A stretch of DNA of 64,000 nucleotides from Planctomycetota bacterium (GTDB lineage Bacteria > Planctomycetota > B15-G4): assembly GCA_029259745.1 (NCBI GenBank), contig JAJDEO010000031.1, positions 67,001-131,000 on the forward strand, given 5' to 3'. The notes under the pieces are model-generated. The model had not been told where the DNA came from and searched no databases. It saw only the letters and a program-made list of their open reading frames with translations. Below, piece after piece: positions 54,331-63,313 of the stretch; position 1 is the stretch's first letter, and every line of letters begins with the position of its first letter. The translations under genes and the position numbers were made by a program.

Positions 54331-55620
54331 TCAGGGCGACATGACGTCGAGCATGCGCTGCAGGGTCATGATGCCGAACGCCGTGCCGTAGGCCGTGTCG
54401 AACTGGAAGAGCGGGTAGTCCCACATCGTACCGTCGGCTTCTTGCGTCTTGATGATCTCGCGCGCGAGCCGTGCGGCGTAGGCGGCACCGACGGGCGGTT
54501 CGAGCCGCTCGATCAGTCGCGCCGCGTAGAAGTGGCCGAAGAAGTAGAAGTAACCGCTGTTGTAGTAGTACGTCTCGTGCGGGATCGGCTTGCGGCGCGC
54601 GACGTCGAGAAAACGGTGATGGCGGAAGAACTCATCGAGCCCTTCGACGACGACGGCCGCGTCGACCGATTCGTGCCCGGCGGCCCACAGCGCATCGTTG
54701 CCGACCTGGACGCGTGACAACGAGCCCTTCACCTGGTCGATGTACTCCAGCCCCGTGCGCGGGACGGCGTCGAAGGAATAACTGTAGGCGCCGTGTGGCA
54801 GCCGGCAGCGTGCCAGGCCTTCGACAGCGCGCGACAACATCGACTCAGGGATCGCAACGCCGGCATCTCCGGCGTCGAGCAGCGCGAGGATGGCGGCCGC
54901 GGTCATGAAGCTCGTGGCCCAGGACGGACGTCGCGCGCGCGTCTCGAAGGCATAGTAGCCCCAGCCCCCCGCAGGCGTTTGGTACTCGGCGAGTGACGCG
55001 ACGTATTCGGCAGCGCGCTTGCGCAACGCGGCACGAAGGTCGAGCCCGACGCGTTCGGGGTGATGCAGTGCCGTGGCCATGCCGGCGAGGCCGTAGATGA
55101 GGCCCCAGGTGTTGTCGACGTCCCAGTCGGATGGACGCTTGGGCAGGGGCATCTCGACCAACGCCGTGACACCGCGCGTGACCGCGGCATCGACCGACGC
55201 CGACCCGGGCGACTCGATCAACGCCATGACGGCGAGCCCCGTCGTCGCGACGGTCCAGGCCTCGTGCGTGTGGATGTTGCTCCAAAACTCCTGACCGGGC
55301 AGCGGCGAGCGGTAGCCGCCCCACGTGCCCGCTTCGTTCTGTTCGGCCAAGAGCGCCTGCCGCGCGACCCGCAGCGCACGCTCGATCGTCGGCGCCGCCG
55401 GCATCAGCACAGCCTCCTCGACCAGCCCGACGCGCCCGGCTTCGAGCACGTCCTTCGCCGGCTTGTCGACGAGCCGCGGGGAACGCACCGCGAGCCGTTC
55501 GGACAGCGCCTCGAGCACAGCTTCGGCCTGCTCGTCGACGCTCATCGCGGGCGCATCGTCCTGCCCGTCACTCGCATCCACCGCGCAGAGCAGCACGAGC
55601 ACGGCGCGCGCGAAGATCAC
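54331..55620 (-). CDS. Exported prenyltransferase/squalene-oxidase-repeat (QW) protein
   Basis: A 429-aa protein with a short signal peptide (MIFARAVLVLLCAVDA, from GTG 55620). It has at least three QW-type motifs (QNEAGTW near 80-100, QTPAGGW, QEADGTMW) spread over a helical alpha/alpha barrel, the fold of terpene cyclases, but no DxDD acid triad, so I doubt cyclase activity. The start overlaps the stop of the coiled-coil lipoprotein as GTGA, which makes them a coupled pair. Similar exported proteins are common in Planctomycetota and their role is not known to me. Confidence 0.78.
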   Translation of the reverse strand: MIFARAVLVLLCAVDASDGQDDAPAMSVDEQAEAVLEALSERLAVRSPRLVDKPAKDVLEAGRVGLVEEAVLMPAAPTIERALRVARQALLAEQNEAGTWGGYRSPLPGQEFWSNIHTHEAWTVATTGLAVMALIESPGSASVDAAVTRGVTALVEMPLPKRPSDWDVDNTWGLIYGLAGMATALHHPERVGLDLRAALRKRAAEYVASLAEYQTPAGGWGYYAFETRARRPSWATSFMTAAAILALLDAGDAGVAIPESMLSRAVEGLARCRLPHGAYSYSFDAVPRTGLEYIDQVKGSLSRVQVGNDALWAAGHESVDAAVVVEGLDEFFRHHRFLDVARRKPIPHETYYYNSGYFYFFGHFYAARLIERLEPPVGAAYAARLAREIIKTQEADGTMWDYPLFQFDTAYGTAFGIMTLQRMLDVMSP

Positions 55621-56465
55621 GGTGTCCCCCGCTCGATCTCCCACTCGGCGATGTCGGTCTCGAGGCGACTGAGCTCGACCTGGAGATCCTCTGTGGCCCG
55701 CCCCAGCGCGCGCTCTTCGACGAGGACGGCGCGCAGCTTGGCGTTGTGTTCGAGCGTCGAGGCTTCGGCCTCACGACGGGCGTTCTCGAGCGCCACCTGC
55801 GCGTTGACAACGGCCGACTCGAGTTCCTCCTCCTTGCGCGGGAACTCACGTGCGTCGAGTTCCACGAAGCCCTCCTGGGCCAAGCCGTGGCGCAGCTCGG
55901 CGAGCTCGAGGCGACGGCGCGTGCGCTCGAGCACGATCTCGGCCGTGGCGTCGCCGAGCTCGTTGCCGTACATGAGTTCGAGCTGTGCGAGCTCTTCGCG
56001 CGTGTCGGCGAGGGCATCGGCAGCCTCGCGCAGCTCCAGACTCACCTCCTCGCGGCGCTTCTGCTTGCCCTCGCTCTGGAAGTGCACGAGGTCTTCTTGA
56101 GCATGGCGCAACCCGAGCTCGGCGCTCGTGATGGCCCGCGCCGCCTCGGCCGCCGCGATGTCACGGCGCAGCGTCTCCTCTTCGCGTCGCAGGCTCAGCT
56201 CGCGCGACTTCTCCTGTTGATCCTCCCGGCGGCGCGTCAGATCCCGGCGACGGTCTTCGAATCGCTCGCGCGCCTCGCGGATCGAGCGCGGCGCATCCGG
56301 CGCGAGTTCGGTGTTCAAACTCGCCAGCTCGGGAATGGCGGGAACGACGACGGGCGCCGCGGCACCAACAAGACTGTCGGGTCCGTCGGCGTGTTCGACC
56401 GTCGGCACACTGCAGGCGCCCAACGTCACAACGCCGACGAGCACGGCGAAAAGGCATCGATCCAC
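55617..56465 (-). CDS. Coiled-coil lipoprotein
   Basis: A 282-aa protein starting at GTG 56465, with CGGAGACC giving GGAG 9 nt upstream. The signal peptide ends in a lipobox TLGAC at about 20. After a short Pro/Ala linker, nearly all of residues 60-280 is a charged helix with many E/R/K residues (RRREDQQEKSRELS), typical of a long coiled-coil reaching from the membrane. It probably binds a partner, most simply the exported QW-repeat protein translated from the same mRNA. No enzyme motif is seen. Confidence 0.75.
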   Translation of the reverse strand: MDRCLFAVLVGVVTLGACSVPTVEHADGPDSLVGAAAPVVVPAIPELASLNTELAPDAPRSIREARERFEDRRRDLTRRREDQQEKSRELSLRREEETLRRDIAAAEAARAITSAELGLRHAQEDLVHFQSEGKQKRREEVSLELREAADALADTREELAQLELMYGNELGDATAEIVLERTRRRLELAELRHGLAQEGFVELDAREFPRKEEELESAVVNAQVALENARREAEASTLEHNAKLRAVLVEERALGRATEDLQVELSRLETDIAEWEIERGTP

Positions 56466-56639
56466 AGGTCGGTCTCCGGAGAAGTTGCGCCCACTGCAGC
56501 CAGCTGAAGACCTGATCCGGGCGGCGGCCGCGCCGGCTGAGGACTTCAACCGGACACGAGGATACCGAAGCCCGCATGTCACATCCGCAGCGATGACACG
56601 ACTCCCTTCTGAAACCACACTCATCGAGGAGATCGTCAC

Positions 56640-58136
56640 GTGTCGCGCACCACTCGCCTCACGCTCGTCACCCTGCTGCTCATCTGTTGCAGCGCCGTAC
56701 CCCGCGCCGGTCAGACGGCTCATGGCTCGCCTGCCGCGAACGCCTGCGTCTCTCCGCAAGGGGGCACTCCGCAATGGGGACTCTACTTCGTCGCCAATGC
56801 CGAGCTCGTCATCGACGAGGTCTCCGAGTCGCCGCTCGATCGACTCGGCGACCAGGAGCTGGCCTGGGTTGCACCGCTGTCTCACGAGCCAGCCGTCAAG
56901 GTGCAATCGGAGGCGTCACGAAGGATCCTCCTCGGCGACGTCGACCCTGCCGTCCCGTGGCTCTACGACTGGGGCGACCTCGATGCCCTCGCACTTCGAA
57001 GCTACGGCGTCTTGACCGACCGTCCCGTGTTCGACGACTTCATCGTCAGTGTCGAGCAGAAGTTCGCCCATGCCGACGAAGGGTCCATCAAGGACATCGA
57101 CGGAGCCGTGGACGGCTCGCTCTTCCGCGTCACGCGCAGCGGCACGGGCGCTCCACAGCTCGACTTCTTCATGACGGAGGCGCAGATCGTCACGGCGCTC
57201 GGCCACGACGAGCTCACGGTGACGAATGGTGTCGATGTCGACGCCTTCATGCAGGACTCGTGGGGCAACATCTTCCTCTCGTTCCGAACGGACGAGCTCG
57301 TGGTGGGAACACTCGTCGGCGATGCCGCCCTGGTGTGCATTCCGCGGACGGCCATCACCTACGACGGCGATGTCGATGTCCAAAGCGTGATCCCGTCATC
57401 GGCCGTCGTCGTCTGGGACGATGCGATGGCTGACGCATTCGCCGAGAACGCAGCGCTCGTCACCGCCACCGGGAAGAAGATCGACGCACTCGGCGACCTC
57501 CAGGCTGTCACGCTCGACCCCGCGGGCGGCACGTTCGCAGCACTGCAAGCGATCCCGGGCCTCGGCCATGACATGCCGAACGTCCTCTTCGCGGGACAGT
57601 CCGTCGGCGCCTCCGTCCTCTCCACTCGCGACGGAGGGTCACCCGCCATCATCGACGGCGTCGCGCTGGCGGAACCGGTGATCCACGGCGGAGCCCTCGG
57701 GCTCGCGCCCGACGCAACGGCGGCCACCACCGACGACCTCAACGCTCTCGCGCTCGCAGCGATCCATCGCCCGCAGGCCTGTCTCGACACGCCGCACGGC
57801 GCCGTCATGCTCGGGGTCGAAAACGTCGTGCTGCACGGCGCGGGTTTTACGCCTGACGACCTCGTCGTCCTGCTCATCGATGTCGAGCCGGCGAGCCCAC
57901 AGCTGTCCGCCATTCCCTCGCTTCCCGCTCCGGCGTGGGCCGGCTACCGGCACCTGTTCATGACCGGTCCGCTCGCCGTCCTGCTCCAGGCCGACTCCGA
58001 GGGACGCGCAGCCTGGCAAAGCGCTCCGTGGGACGTCGGAGCGCCCGACATCGCCACCTGGGTGCGGGCGCAGATGTGGAGTCTGGGCGACGGCCAGCTC
58101 TCCACGCCCGTGAGCGTCTGGTGCGCCACGCCGTGA
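56640..58136 (+). CDS. Secreted protein of unknown function
   Basis: A 498-aa protein starting at GTG 56640, with GAGGAG about 9 nt upstream, and a signal peptide (MSRTTRLTLVTLLLICCSA). The mature part has about ten beta-rich stretches with repeats of D/G-rich loops (DVDPAVPWLYDW, DGDVDVQSVIP). It includes AGQSVGASVLSTRDGGSPAIIDG and a late block LHGAGFTPDDLVVLLIDVEP. This reads like a propeller or similar repeat fold, but I cannot name one. It diverges from the coiled-coil lipoprotein, with starts 174 bp apart. Confidence 0.65.
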   Translation: MSRTTRLTLVTLLLICCSAVPRAGQTAHGSPAANACVSPQGGTPQWGLYFVANAELVIDEVSESPLDRLGDQELAWVAPLSHEPAVKVQSEASRRILLGDVDPAVPWLYDWGDLDALALRSYGVLTDRPVFDDFIVSVEQKFAHADEGSIKDIDGAVDGSLFRVTRSGTGAPQLDFFMTEAQIVTALGHDELTVTNGVDVDAFMQDSWGNIFLSFRTDELVVGTLVGDAALVCIPRTAITYDGDVDVQSVIPSSAVVVWDDAMADAFAENAALVTATGKKIDALGDLQAVTLDPAGGTFAALQAIPGLGHDMPNVLFAGQSVGASVLSTRDGGSPAIIDGVALAEPVIHGGALGLAPDATAATTDDLNALALAAIHRPQACLDTPHGAVMLGVENVVLHGAGFTPDDLVVLLIDVEPASPQLSAIPSLPAPAWAGYRHLFMTGPLAVLLQADSEGRAAWQSAPWDVGAPDIATWVRAQMWSLGDGQLSTPVSVWCATP

Positions 58137-58219
58137 GCCCGGGCGCGGCTCGGGTGGTGACGCAGCACGCCAACGCGTAGGATCTCGCGCCTCGCTCGTT
58201 CTCCCCCGGACACCCCGCC

Positions 58220-59773
58220 ATGGCCACCTCGACCACCCTTCAGAGCTATCTCGCTGGACGCTGGCAGACCGGCGGCGACCCGACGGCGACGCTGATCAAC
58301 CCGACGACCGAAGAGTCCCTCGCCACGGCCTCATCGAGCGGTCTCGACCTCGCCGAAGCTGTCCGCCACGCGCGCGACGTCGGCGGGCCGGCTCTCCGCG
58401 CGCTGACGTTGCCCGAGCGCGGGAAGATCGTCGACGCGATGTCCCAAGCGATCCACGCCCACCGCGAGGAGCTCATCGAGCTGGGCATCGCCAACGCCGG
58501 AAACACGCGCAGCGATGCGAAGTTCGACATCGATGGTGCGACGGCCACGCTGTCGGCCTACGCCGAGTGGGCCGCCGAGTGCCCCGAGTCGACGTTCCTG
58601 TCCGACGGCGAGGGCCTGCAGCTCGGTCGCTCACCACGCTTCCACGGCCAGCACATCTGGGTTCCGCGACATGGCGTCGCCGTTCACATCAACGCGTTCA
58701 ACTTCCCGGCGTGGGGCATGATGGAGAAGATCGGCTCGTCGCTGCTCGCCGGCGTGCCGGTGATCGAGAAGCCCGGCACACCCACGGCGTTGATGGCCGA
58801 GCGCATCGCGCACATCGTCGTCGATGCGGGTATCGTGCCCGAAGGCGGATTCTCCTTCCTCTGCGGGTCGGCCGGCGATCTGCTCGATCACCTCGGTGGT
58901 CAGGACGGCGTGGCGTTCACGGGCTCGTCCGGCACCGGACAGGTTCTCCGTCGGCACGCGGCGTTCGTCGAGCGCAGCGCGCGACTGAACGTCGAAGCCG
59001 ACTCGCTCAACGCCACCGTCCTCGGCCCGGACATCGACAGCGACGCCGAGGCCTTCGATGCGTTCATCCGCGACCACGCGCGTGAGATCACGCAGAAGAC
59101 AGGCCAGAAGTGCACGGCCACGCGCCGGGTGTTCGTCCCCGAAGCCATGGTCGACGAAGTCTGCGAGGCACTCGCGGCCGCGCTCGACGCCGTCAAGGTC
59201 GGCGACCCGAGTGAGCGCGACGTGCGCATGGGGCCGCTCACGAACGCGCGCCAGCTCGAAGACGTCCAAGCCGGGATCGGACGGCTCGCTGAACACGCCG
59301 AGATCGTCACCGGCGGTCCCGACCGCACGACGAGCAAAGGCTACTTCCTCGCCGCAACTCTGCTGCGTGCACGGGACGCCAACGACGACGTGTTCCACGC
59401 CGACGAAGTCTTCGGCCCCGTCGCAAGCGTGCTTCCCTATGACGGCGAGGCCAAGACGGCCGCGCAGCTCGTGGCGCGCGGCGGCGGCGGACTCGTCGCT
59501 TCCGTCTACAGCGACGACCGACGCTTCCCGATCGACGCGGCCCTCGAGCTGGCCCCCTACTCGGGACGCATCTACCTCGGCAGCAGTCGCATCGCCGACC
59601 ACGGAACCGGCCCCGGGATCGTGCTGCCCGCGATGGTGCACGGTGGTCCCGGCCGCGCCGGCGGTGGCGAGGAACTCGGAGGCCTGCGCGGTCTGCAGTT
59701 CTGGATGCAGCGCACGGCGATCCAGGGCTTCAAGTCGATCGTCGACCCCGGCTTCGGGCAGGCCCGCGCCTGA
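58220..59773 (+). CDS. Aldehyde dehydrogenase of PaaZ/BoxD type (dehydroadipyl-CoA semialdehyde dehydrogenase)
   Basis: A 517-aa NAD(P)-dependent dehydrogenase. ALDH marks include INAFNFPAWGMMEKI, the Glu in NVEADSLN, and the catalytic Cys in TGQKCTATRR. The latter two are typical of the PaaZ N-terminal and BoxD group that oxidises semialdehydes from aerobic aromatic breakdown via CoA-thioesters. It lacks the C-terminal hydratase domain that PaaZ carries, so BoxD or a stand-alone version is likelier. The substrate stays uncertain. The CoA enzymes from 61.5 kb on support an acyl-CoA pathway but are separated by two other genes. Confidence 0.88.
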   Translation: MATSTTLQSYLAGRWQTGGDPTATLINPTTEESLATASSSGLDLAEAVRHARDVGGPALRALTLPERGKIVDAMSQAIHAHREELIELGIANAGNTRSDAKFDIDGATATLSAYAEWAAECPESTFLSDGEGLQLGRSPRFHGQHIWVPRHGVAVHINAFNFPAWGMMEKIGSSLLAGVPVIEKPGTPTALMAERIAHIVVDAGIVPEGGFSFLCGSAGDLLDHLGGQDGVAFTGSSGTGQVLRRHAAFVERSARLNVEADSLNATVLGPDIDSDAEAFDAFIRDHAREITQKTGQKCTATRRVFVPEAMVDEVCEALAAALDAVKVGDPSERDVRMGPLTNARQLEDVQAGIGRLAEHAEIVTGGPDRTTSKGYFLAATLLRARDANDDVFHADEVFGPVASVLPYDGEAKTAAQLVARGGGGLVASVYSDDRRFPIDAALELAPYSGRIYLGSSRIADHGTGPGIVLPAMVHGGPGRAGGGEELGGLRGLQFWMQRTAIQGFKSIVDPGFGQARA

Positions 59774-59817
59774 CGAGTGCGCTGCCGGCCGGATGTCGTC
59801 GGGCACTGAAACGCGAG

Positions 59818-59833
59818 CGAATCCGGGGATTCG
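59818..59833. repeat. Palindrome CGAATCC/GGATTCG shared with 44584-44599
   Basis: CGAATCC (59818-59824) and GGATTCG (59827-59833) form the same hairpin, with a different 2-nt loop, as in the repeat remnant near 44.59 kb. Flanking bases are only weakly similar. It lies after the aldehyde dehydrogenase gene and could be a short terminator-like structure. Confidence 0.4.
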
Positions 59834-60020
59834 GCGCGGCTATCGCTGCGGTCAGCGGCGACCCGCTGCGCGCCAGCCCCGTGGGTTCTTGAACCGGCAG
59901 CCGCGCACACCGGCCTGAAACCGTGATTCGACAGGCGTCTTGGTCGCAAGATGGCTCAACCTCGCGGGCTCGACGTCCGAAAGAGGCTCTTGCTCGCGTC
60001 CCATGCGAGGGAGCCCTCCT

Positions 60021-60446
60021 GTGTCCGACCAAACTCATGTCGTGCGTGTCTTCGTCTTCCGTCAAGACGCCGGCAACGTCGAGTACCTCATGGTTCGCCG
60101 CGAACCGGAGCACGACTCGTTCTGGACGCCCGTCACGGGGCTCATGAAGCCGCACGAGTCGATCTTCCAAGCTGCTGTCCGCAGCGTGGGCGAAGATCTA
60201 GGGCTCACCGCACCGCGCCAGATCGTCGACCTGCAGCTCGCCACGCATACGCAGATCGGTGAGTTCGAGGAGATCGACTGGGCCGTCGGCTATCGCACGC
60301 GCGACAACGCGGGCGAGCTCTACCCGTCCGACGGACTCGCCGGCGTTCAGTGGCTCGACTTCGACTCGATCTACCAGAACCTCGAGAGTGAAGACGACCG
60401 ACGCTCCGTCATGCGCTTGCACTTCACGCTCCGCGCTGCCGGCTGA
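60021..60446 (+). CDS. Nudix-family protein with degenerate Nudix box
   Basis: A 141-aa protein; GTG 60021 has GAGGGAG (60007-60013) 7 nt upstream, and an ATG at 60003 would add 6 residues. The Nudix segment reads GLMKPHESIFQAAVRSVGEDLGL (23 residues, at about 49-71). Compared with GX5EX7REUXEEXGU it keeps the first Gly, first Glu and Arg, but REU is RSV and EE is ED. The missing metal-binding Glu suggests loss or change of hydrolase activity. The substrate, if any, is unknown. Confidence 0.75.
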   Translation: MSDQTHVVRVFVFRQDAGNVEYLMVRREPEHDSFWTPVTGLMKPHESIFQAAVRSVGEDLGLTAPRQIVDLQLATHTQIGEFEEIDWAVGYRTRDNAGELYPSDGLAGVQWLDFDSIYQNLESEDDRRSVMRLHFTLRAAG

Positions 60447-60470
60447 CGCGACCGCTCGTCGACTCGTCGC

Positions 60471-60492
60471 CGCGAGGAACACGCGAGGAACA
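60471..60492. repeat. Two perfect 11-bp tandem repeats
   Basis: CGCGAGGAACA occurs at 60471-60481 and 60482-60492, in the spacer between the convergent Nudix and YhhQ genes. A 12-bp palindrome GGCGGCGCCGCC lies at 60526-60537 and may help to end transcription. Confidence 0.6.
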
Positions 60493-60605
60493 ACCGAGCG
60501 ACGCCGCACGAGTACCGTCGACCACGGCGGCGCCGCCACGATCCCCGCCCACGTGCGGGCGAGTGCCGCCACTTCGAGGTGACACTCCTTCGCAACACCG
60601 CCGGC

Positions 60606-61487
60606 TCAACGACTCGCAGCTGCGCGCCGTTTGAAGATGGCGACGCCGAGATAGCAGAGCGGTGTATCGAACAGCGCGAGCACGAACTTCACGACGTAGA
60701 CGCTGATGATCACGGCCACGATCGGCTTGGCTTCCATCTTCCAATAGAAGTGCAGGAAGATGCCGTTGACGATCGCCGTGTCGATGAGTTGCGACAACCC
60801 CGTCGACATGTTGTTGCGGAACCACAGCGCCTTGCCCTTCGTGAGGCGTCGCCAGAAGTGGAACAGCCGGTTGTCGATGAGCTGCGCGACGAGGTACGCG
60901 GTCATCGATGCGAAAAGCAGCACACCGGGTGCGTCGAACGTGAACTGGTAGGCGGCCTGGGCCGCGATGTGGTCTCCGATCACGGCGCCGCTGTCGAGCG
61001 TCACCTGATACTCGGGCGCGATCACGTGTGCGAATGACTCGGGGACACTCCAGACGACCGACGGCGGGAGCGCACGGGCGACCTGGATCACGCCGAGCAT
61101 CAGGAGCGAGGCCGCAAACCCGAGCATGACCATGACGTCGGCGCGCTTGCGGCCCCAGACCTCCGAGACGATGTCGGTGATGAGGAACGTCAGCGGATAC
61201 GTGATGAGCCCCGCCGTCAGCGTCAGGTGTGTTTGTGGCGGTTGGTCGAGGATCGACTGGAGCAATCCGTCCACGAACGACAGCAAAGGGCCGATCACGG
61301 GCGCATCGACGCTCAGTGCAAAGAGCTTCGTGCCGACGACGTTCGTCAGGATCAGCAGCGAGACGAAGAGCGTGGCGAGAAAGAAGTAGTCGCGCTCAAA
61401 GTTGCTGTGCGGGACGTGTGGGACGTGGCCGGGATCGTGGACCTCGGGTGCCGGGGCAGGTCGGGACTCGGGCTCGTTGGGCGTCAC
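60606..61487 (-). CDS. yhhQ: YhhQ/VUT-family queuosine-precursor transporter
   Basis: A 293-aa inner-membrane protein with about six helices. Family marks are LILTNVVGTKLF near the N-terminus, TAGLITYPLTFLITDIVSEVWGRKRAD (residues about 91-117), ASMTAYLVAQLIDNRLFHF and FRNNMSTGLSQLIDTAIV. These match VUT-family transporters that import 7-cyano-7-deazaguanine, a queuosine precursor. The N-terminal tail is Pro- and His-rich and longer than usual. It diverges from the enoyl-CoA hydratase gene, with starts 47 bp apart. Confidence 0.9.
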   Translation of the reverse strand: MTPNEPESRPAPAPEVHDPGHVPHVPHSNFERDYFFLATLFVSLLILTNVVGTKLFALSVDAPVIGPLLSFVDGLLQSILDQPPQTHLTLTAGLITYPLTFLITDIVSEVWGRKRADVMVMLGFAASLLMLGVIQVARALPPSVVWSVPESFAHVIAPEYQVTLDSGAVIGDHIAAQAAYQFTFDAPGVLLFASMTAYLVAQLIDNRLFHFWRRLTKGKALWFRNNMSTGLSQLIDTAIVNGIFLHFYWKMEAKPIVAVIISVYVVKFVLALFDTPLCYLGVAIFKRRAAASR

Positions 61488-61534
61488 GAAGGCGTCTCTC
61501 GGGCGGTTTCATCGCTGCACGGCGAGGCGGTAGT

Positions 61535-62419
61535 ATGCCCGGCTCGACGACGCGGCGCACGAAGCGAGCTGCGCCACGGCCCGCCCCCACCCCCGAGACA
61601 TCGCCCGTGCCCTCGAACGACCAGCTTTCGACCGACAAGCCCCTCATCGACGCGAAGCACGAAGACGGCGTTGCTCTGATCACCCTGAACAACCCACCGG
61701 CGAACGCGTACAGCCACGAGATGCACCGTCAGCTCGACGACGCGATCCTCGCGGCGCGCTTCGACGAGGACGTCCACGTGATCGTCCTCACCGGCGCGGG
61801 CGAGAAGTTCTTCTGCGCTGGCGCCGACATCGAGATGCTCGAGCGCGTCACGCCGGAGTACAAGTACAACTTCTGCCTGCACGCCAACGAGACGCTCTGC
61901 CGCCTCGAACAAACGCCCAAGCTCGTCATCGCGGCGCTCAACGGCCACACGGTCGGCGGCGGACTCGAGATCGCCCTGGCTGCCGACATGCGCTGGGCGC
62001 GCGAGGGCCGCGGCAAGATCGGCATGCCCGAAGTCGCGCTCGGCGTGCTGCCCGGCACAGGCGGCACCGTCCGGCTGTCGCGCTTGCTCGGCAAGGCCCG
62101 AGCGCTGCAGTTGATGATCGACGGCGCGAACATGGGCGTCGACGAAGCCCTCGCGCTCGGGATCGTCAACGAGGTCCTCCCGCACGAGAACTTCCTCGAG
62201 ATCGTGCTCGAGCGAGCGCGCAGCTACTGCCCGCCACACAAGGCCGCGATGGCGGTCGGACACATCAAGCGCTCCGTCGTCTCCGGGCTCGAGATGTCGT
62301 CGTCCGAACATCTCGCGCTCGAACGTGAACTCCAGCAACAGCTCTTCAAGAGCCACGACGCCCGCGAAGGTTTCAACGCCTTCAACGAAAAGCGTCCACC
62401 CGTCTTCCAAGGCCGCTGA
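61535..62419 (+). CDS. Enoyl-CoA hydratase/isomerase (crotonase family)
   Basis: A 294-aa protein. The frame is open upstream, and ATG 61535 follows GAGGCGG; a GTG at 61607 would trim 24 residues of a Lys/Pro-rich tail. Crotonase marks are LNNPPANAYS, CAGADIEML (oxyanion hole), GHTVGGGLE (first catalytic Glu) and PEVALGVLPGTGGT (second Glu). Both catalytic Glu residues are present, so it should hydrate enoyl-CoA. Chain specificity is unknown. It precedes a 3-hydroxyacyl-CoA dehydrogenase, the next step in beta-oxidation or aromatic ring-product breakdown. Confidence 0.9.
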   Translation: MPGSTTRRTKRAAPRPAPTPETSPVPSNDQLSTDKPLIDAKHEDGVALITLNNPPANAYSHEMHRQLDDAILAARFDEDVHVIVLTGAGEKFFCAGADIEMLERVTPEYKYNFCLHANETLCRLEQTPKLVIAALNGHTVGGGLEIALAADMRWAREGRGKIGMPEVALGVLPGTGGTVRLSRLLGKARALQLMIDGANMGVDEALALGIVNEVLPHENFLEIVLERARSYCPPHKAAMAVGHIKRSVVSGLEMSSSEHLALERELQQQLFKSHDAREGFNAFNEKRPPVFQGR

Positions 62420-62446
62420 CGCGCGCTGACCTCAAGGAACACTCCC

Positions 62447-63313
62447 ATGACCTCACCCACCTTCAGTCGCGTGGCCGTGATCGGCGCCGGAACGATGGGC
62501 CGCGGCATCGCCCACGTCGCCGCCTCGTCCGGCGCTGCCGTGCACCTCATCGACGCCGATGCCGCGGCCGCCGCGGCCGCCAAGGACCAGATCGACGGAA
62601 CGCTGACGCGCGCAGTCGCCAAGGGCCGCGTCACGGAAGACGACCGCACGTCGATCCTCGAGAAGATCGTCACAAGCGATGACCGCATCGGAGCCGTCTC
62701 GGCGGCGGACGTGGTCGTCGAAGCCGTGCCTGAGATCATGGACCTCAAGCGGTCGCTGTTCGCCGAGTTTGCGGCCAACGCACCGGCCCATGCGCTGCTC
62801 GGGACGAACACGTCGTCGCTGTCGATCACGTCGATCGCCGCCGACACCGGCGCCGCCGACCGCATCATCGGCCTGCACTTCTTCAACCCCGTGCACATCA
62901 TGCAGCTGCTCGAGATCGTGCGCGGCGAAGAGACCTCCGACGCCACCGTCGCAGCCGCCCAAGCCTTCGCTTCACAGCTCGACAAGGAAGCCATCCTCGT
63001 GCGCGACGTCCCGGGCTTCGCGACGAGCCGACTTGGCGTGCTGCTCGGCCTCGAGGCCATGCGCATGGTGGAAGAGAAGGTGGCCTCGGCCGCCGACATC
63101 GACACCGCGATGGAGCTCGGCTACCGCCATCCGATGGGCCCGCTCAAGCTCACCGACCTCGTCGGTCTCGACGTGCGCCTCGCCATCGCCGACCACCTGC
63201 ACGCCGAGCTGAAGAGCCCGCGCTTCGAGCCGCCGCAGATCCTGCGCGACATGGTCGCGAGCGGAAAGCTTGGCAAGAAGAGCGGCGCGGGGTTCTATTC
63301 GTATGACGCCTGA
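62447..63313 (+). CDS. 3-hydroxyacyl-CoA (3-hydroxybutyryl-CoA) dehydrogenase
   Basis: A 288-aa enzyme. NAD site VIGAGTMGRGIAHVAA at the N-terminus, TNTSSLSI, the catalytic His in LHFFNPVHIMQLLEIV, and DVPGFATSRLG with the following helical domain are all in place. The length matches the stand-alone HbdA/PaaH family. It oxidises a 3-hydroxyacyl-CoA to the 3-keto form. It lies 27 bp after the enoyl-CoA hydratase and overlaps the SDR gene by 11 bp, so the three are probably one operon. Confidence 0.94.
   Translation: MTSPTFSRVAVIGAGTMGRGIAHVAASSGAAVHLIDADAAAAAAAKDQIDGTLTRAVAKGRVTEDDRTSILEKIVTSDDRIGAVSAADVVVEAVPEIMDLKRSLFAEFAANAPAHALLGTNTSSLSITSIAADTGAADRIIGLHFFNPVHIMQLLEIVRGEETSDATVAAAQAFASQLDKEAILVRDVPGFATSRLGVLLGLEAMRMVEEKVASAADIDTAMELGYRHPMGPLKLTDLVGLDVRLAIADHLHAELKSPRFEPPQILRDMVASGKLGKKSGAGFYSYDA

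Noticed and set aside
54331-55620. Call as an active squalene-hopene or terpene cyclase
   Set aside because: The DxDD acid motif is not found and the protein has a signal peptide, so only the fold-type repeats are supported.
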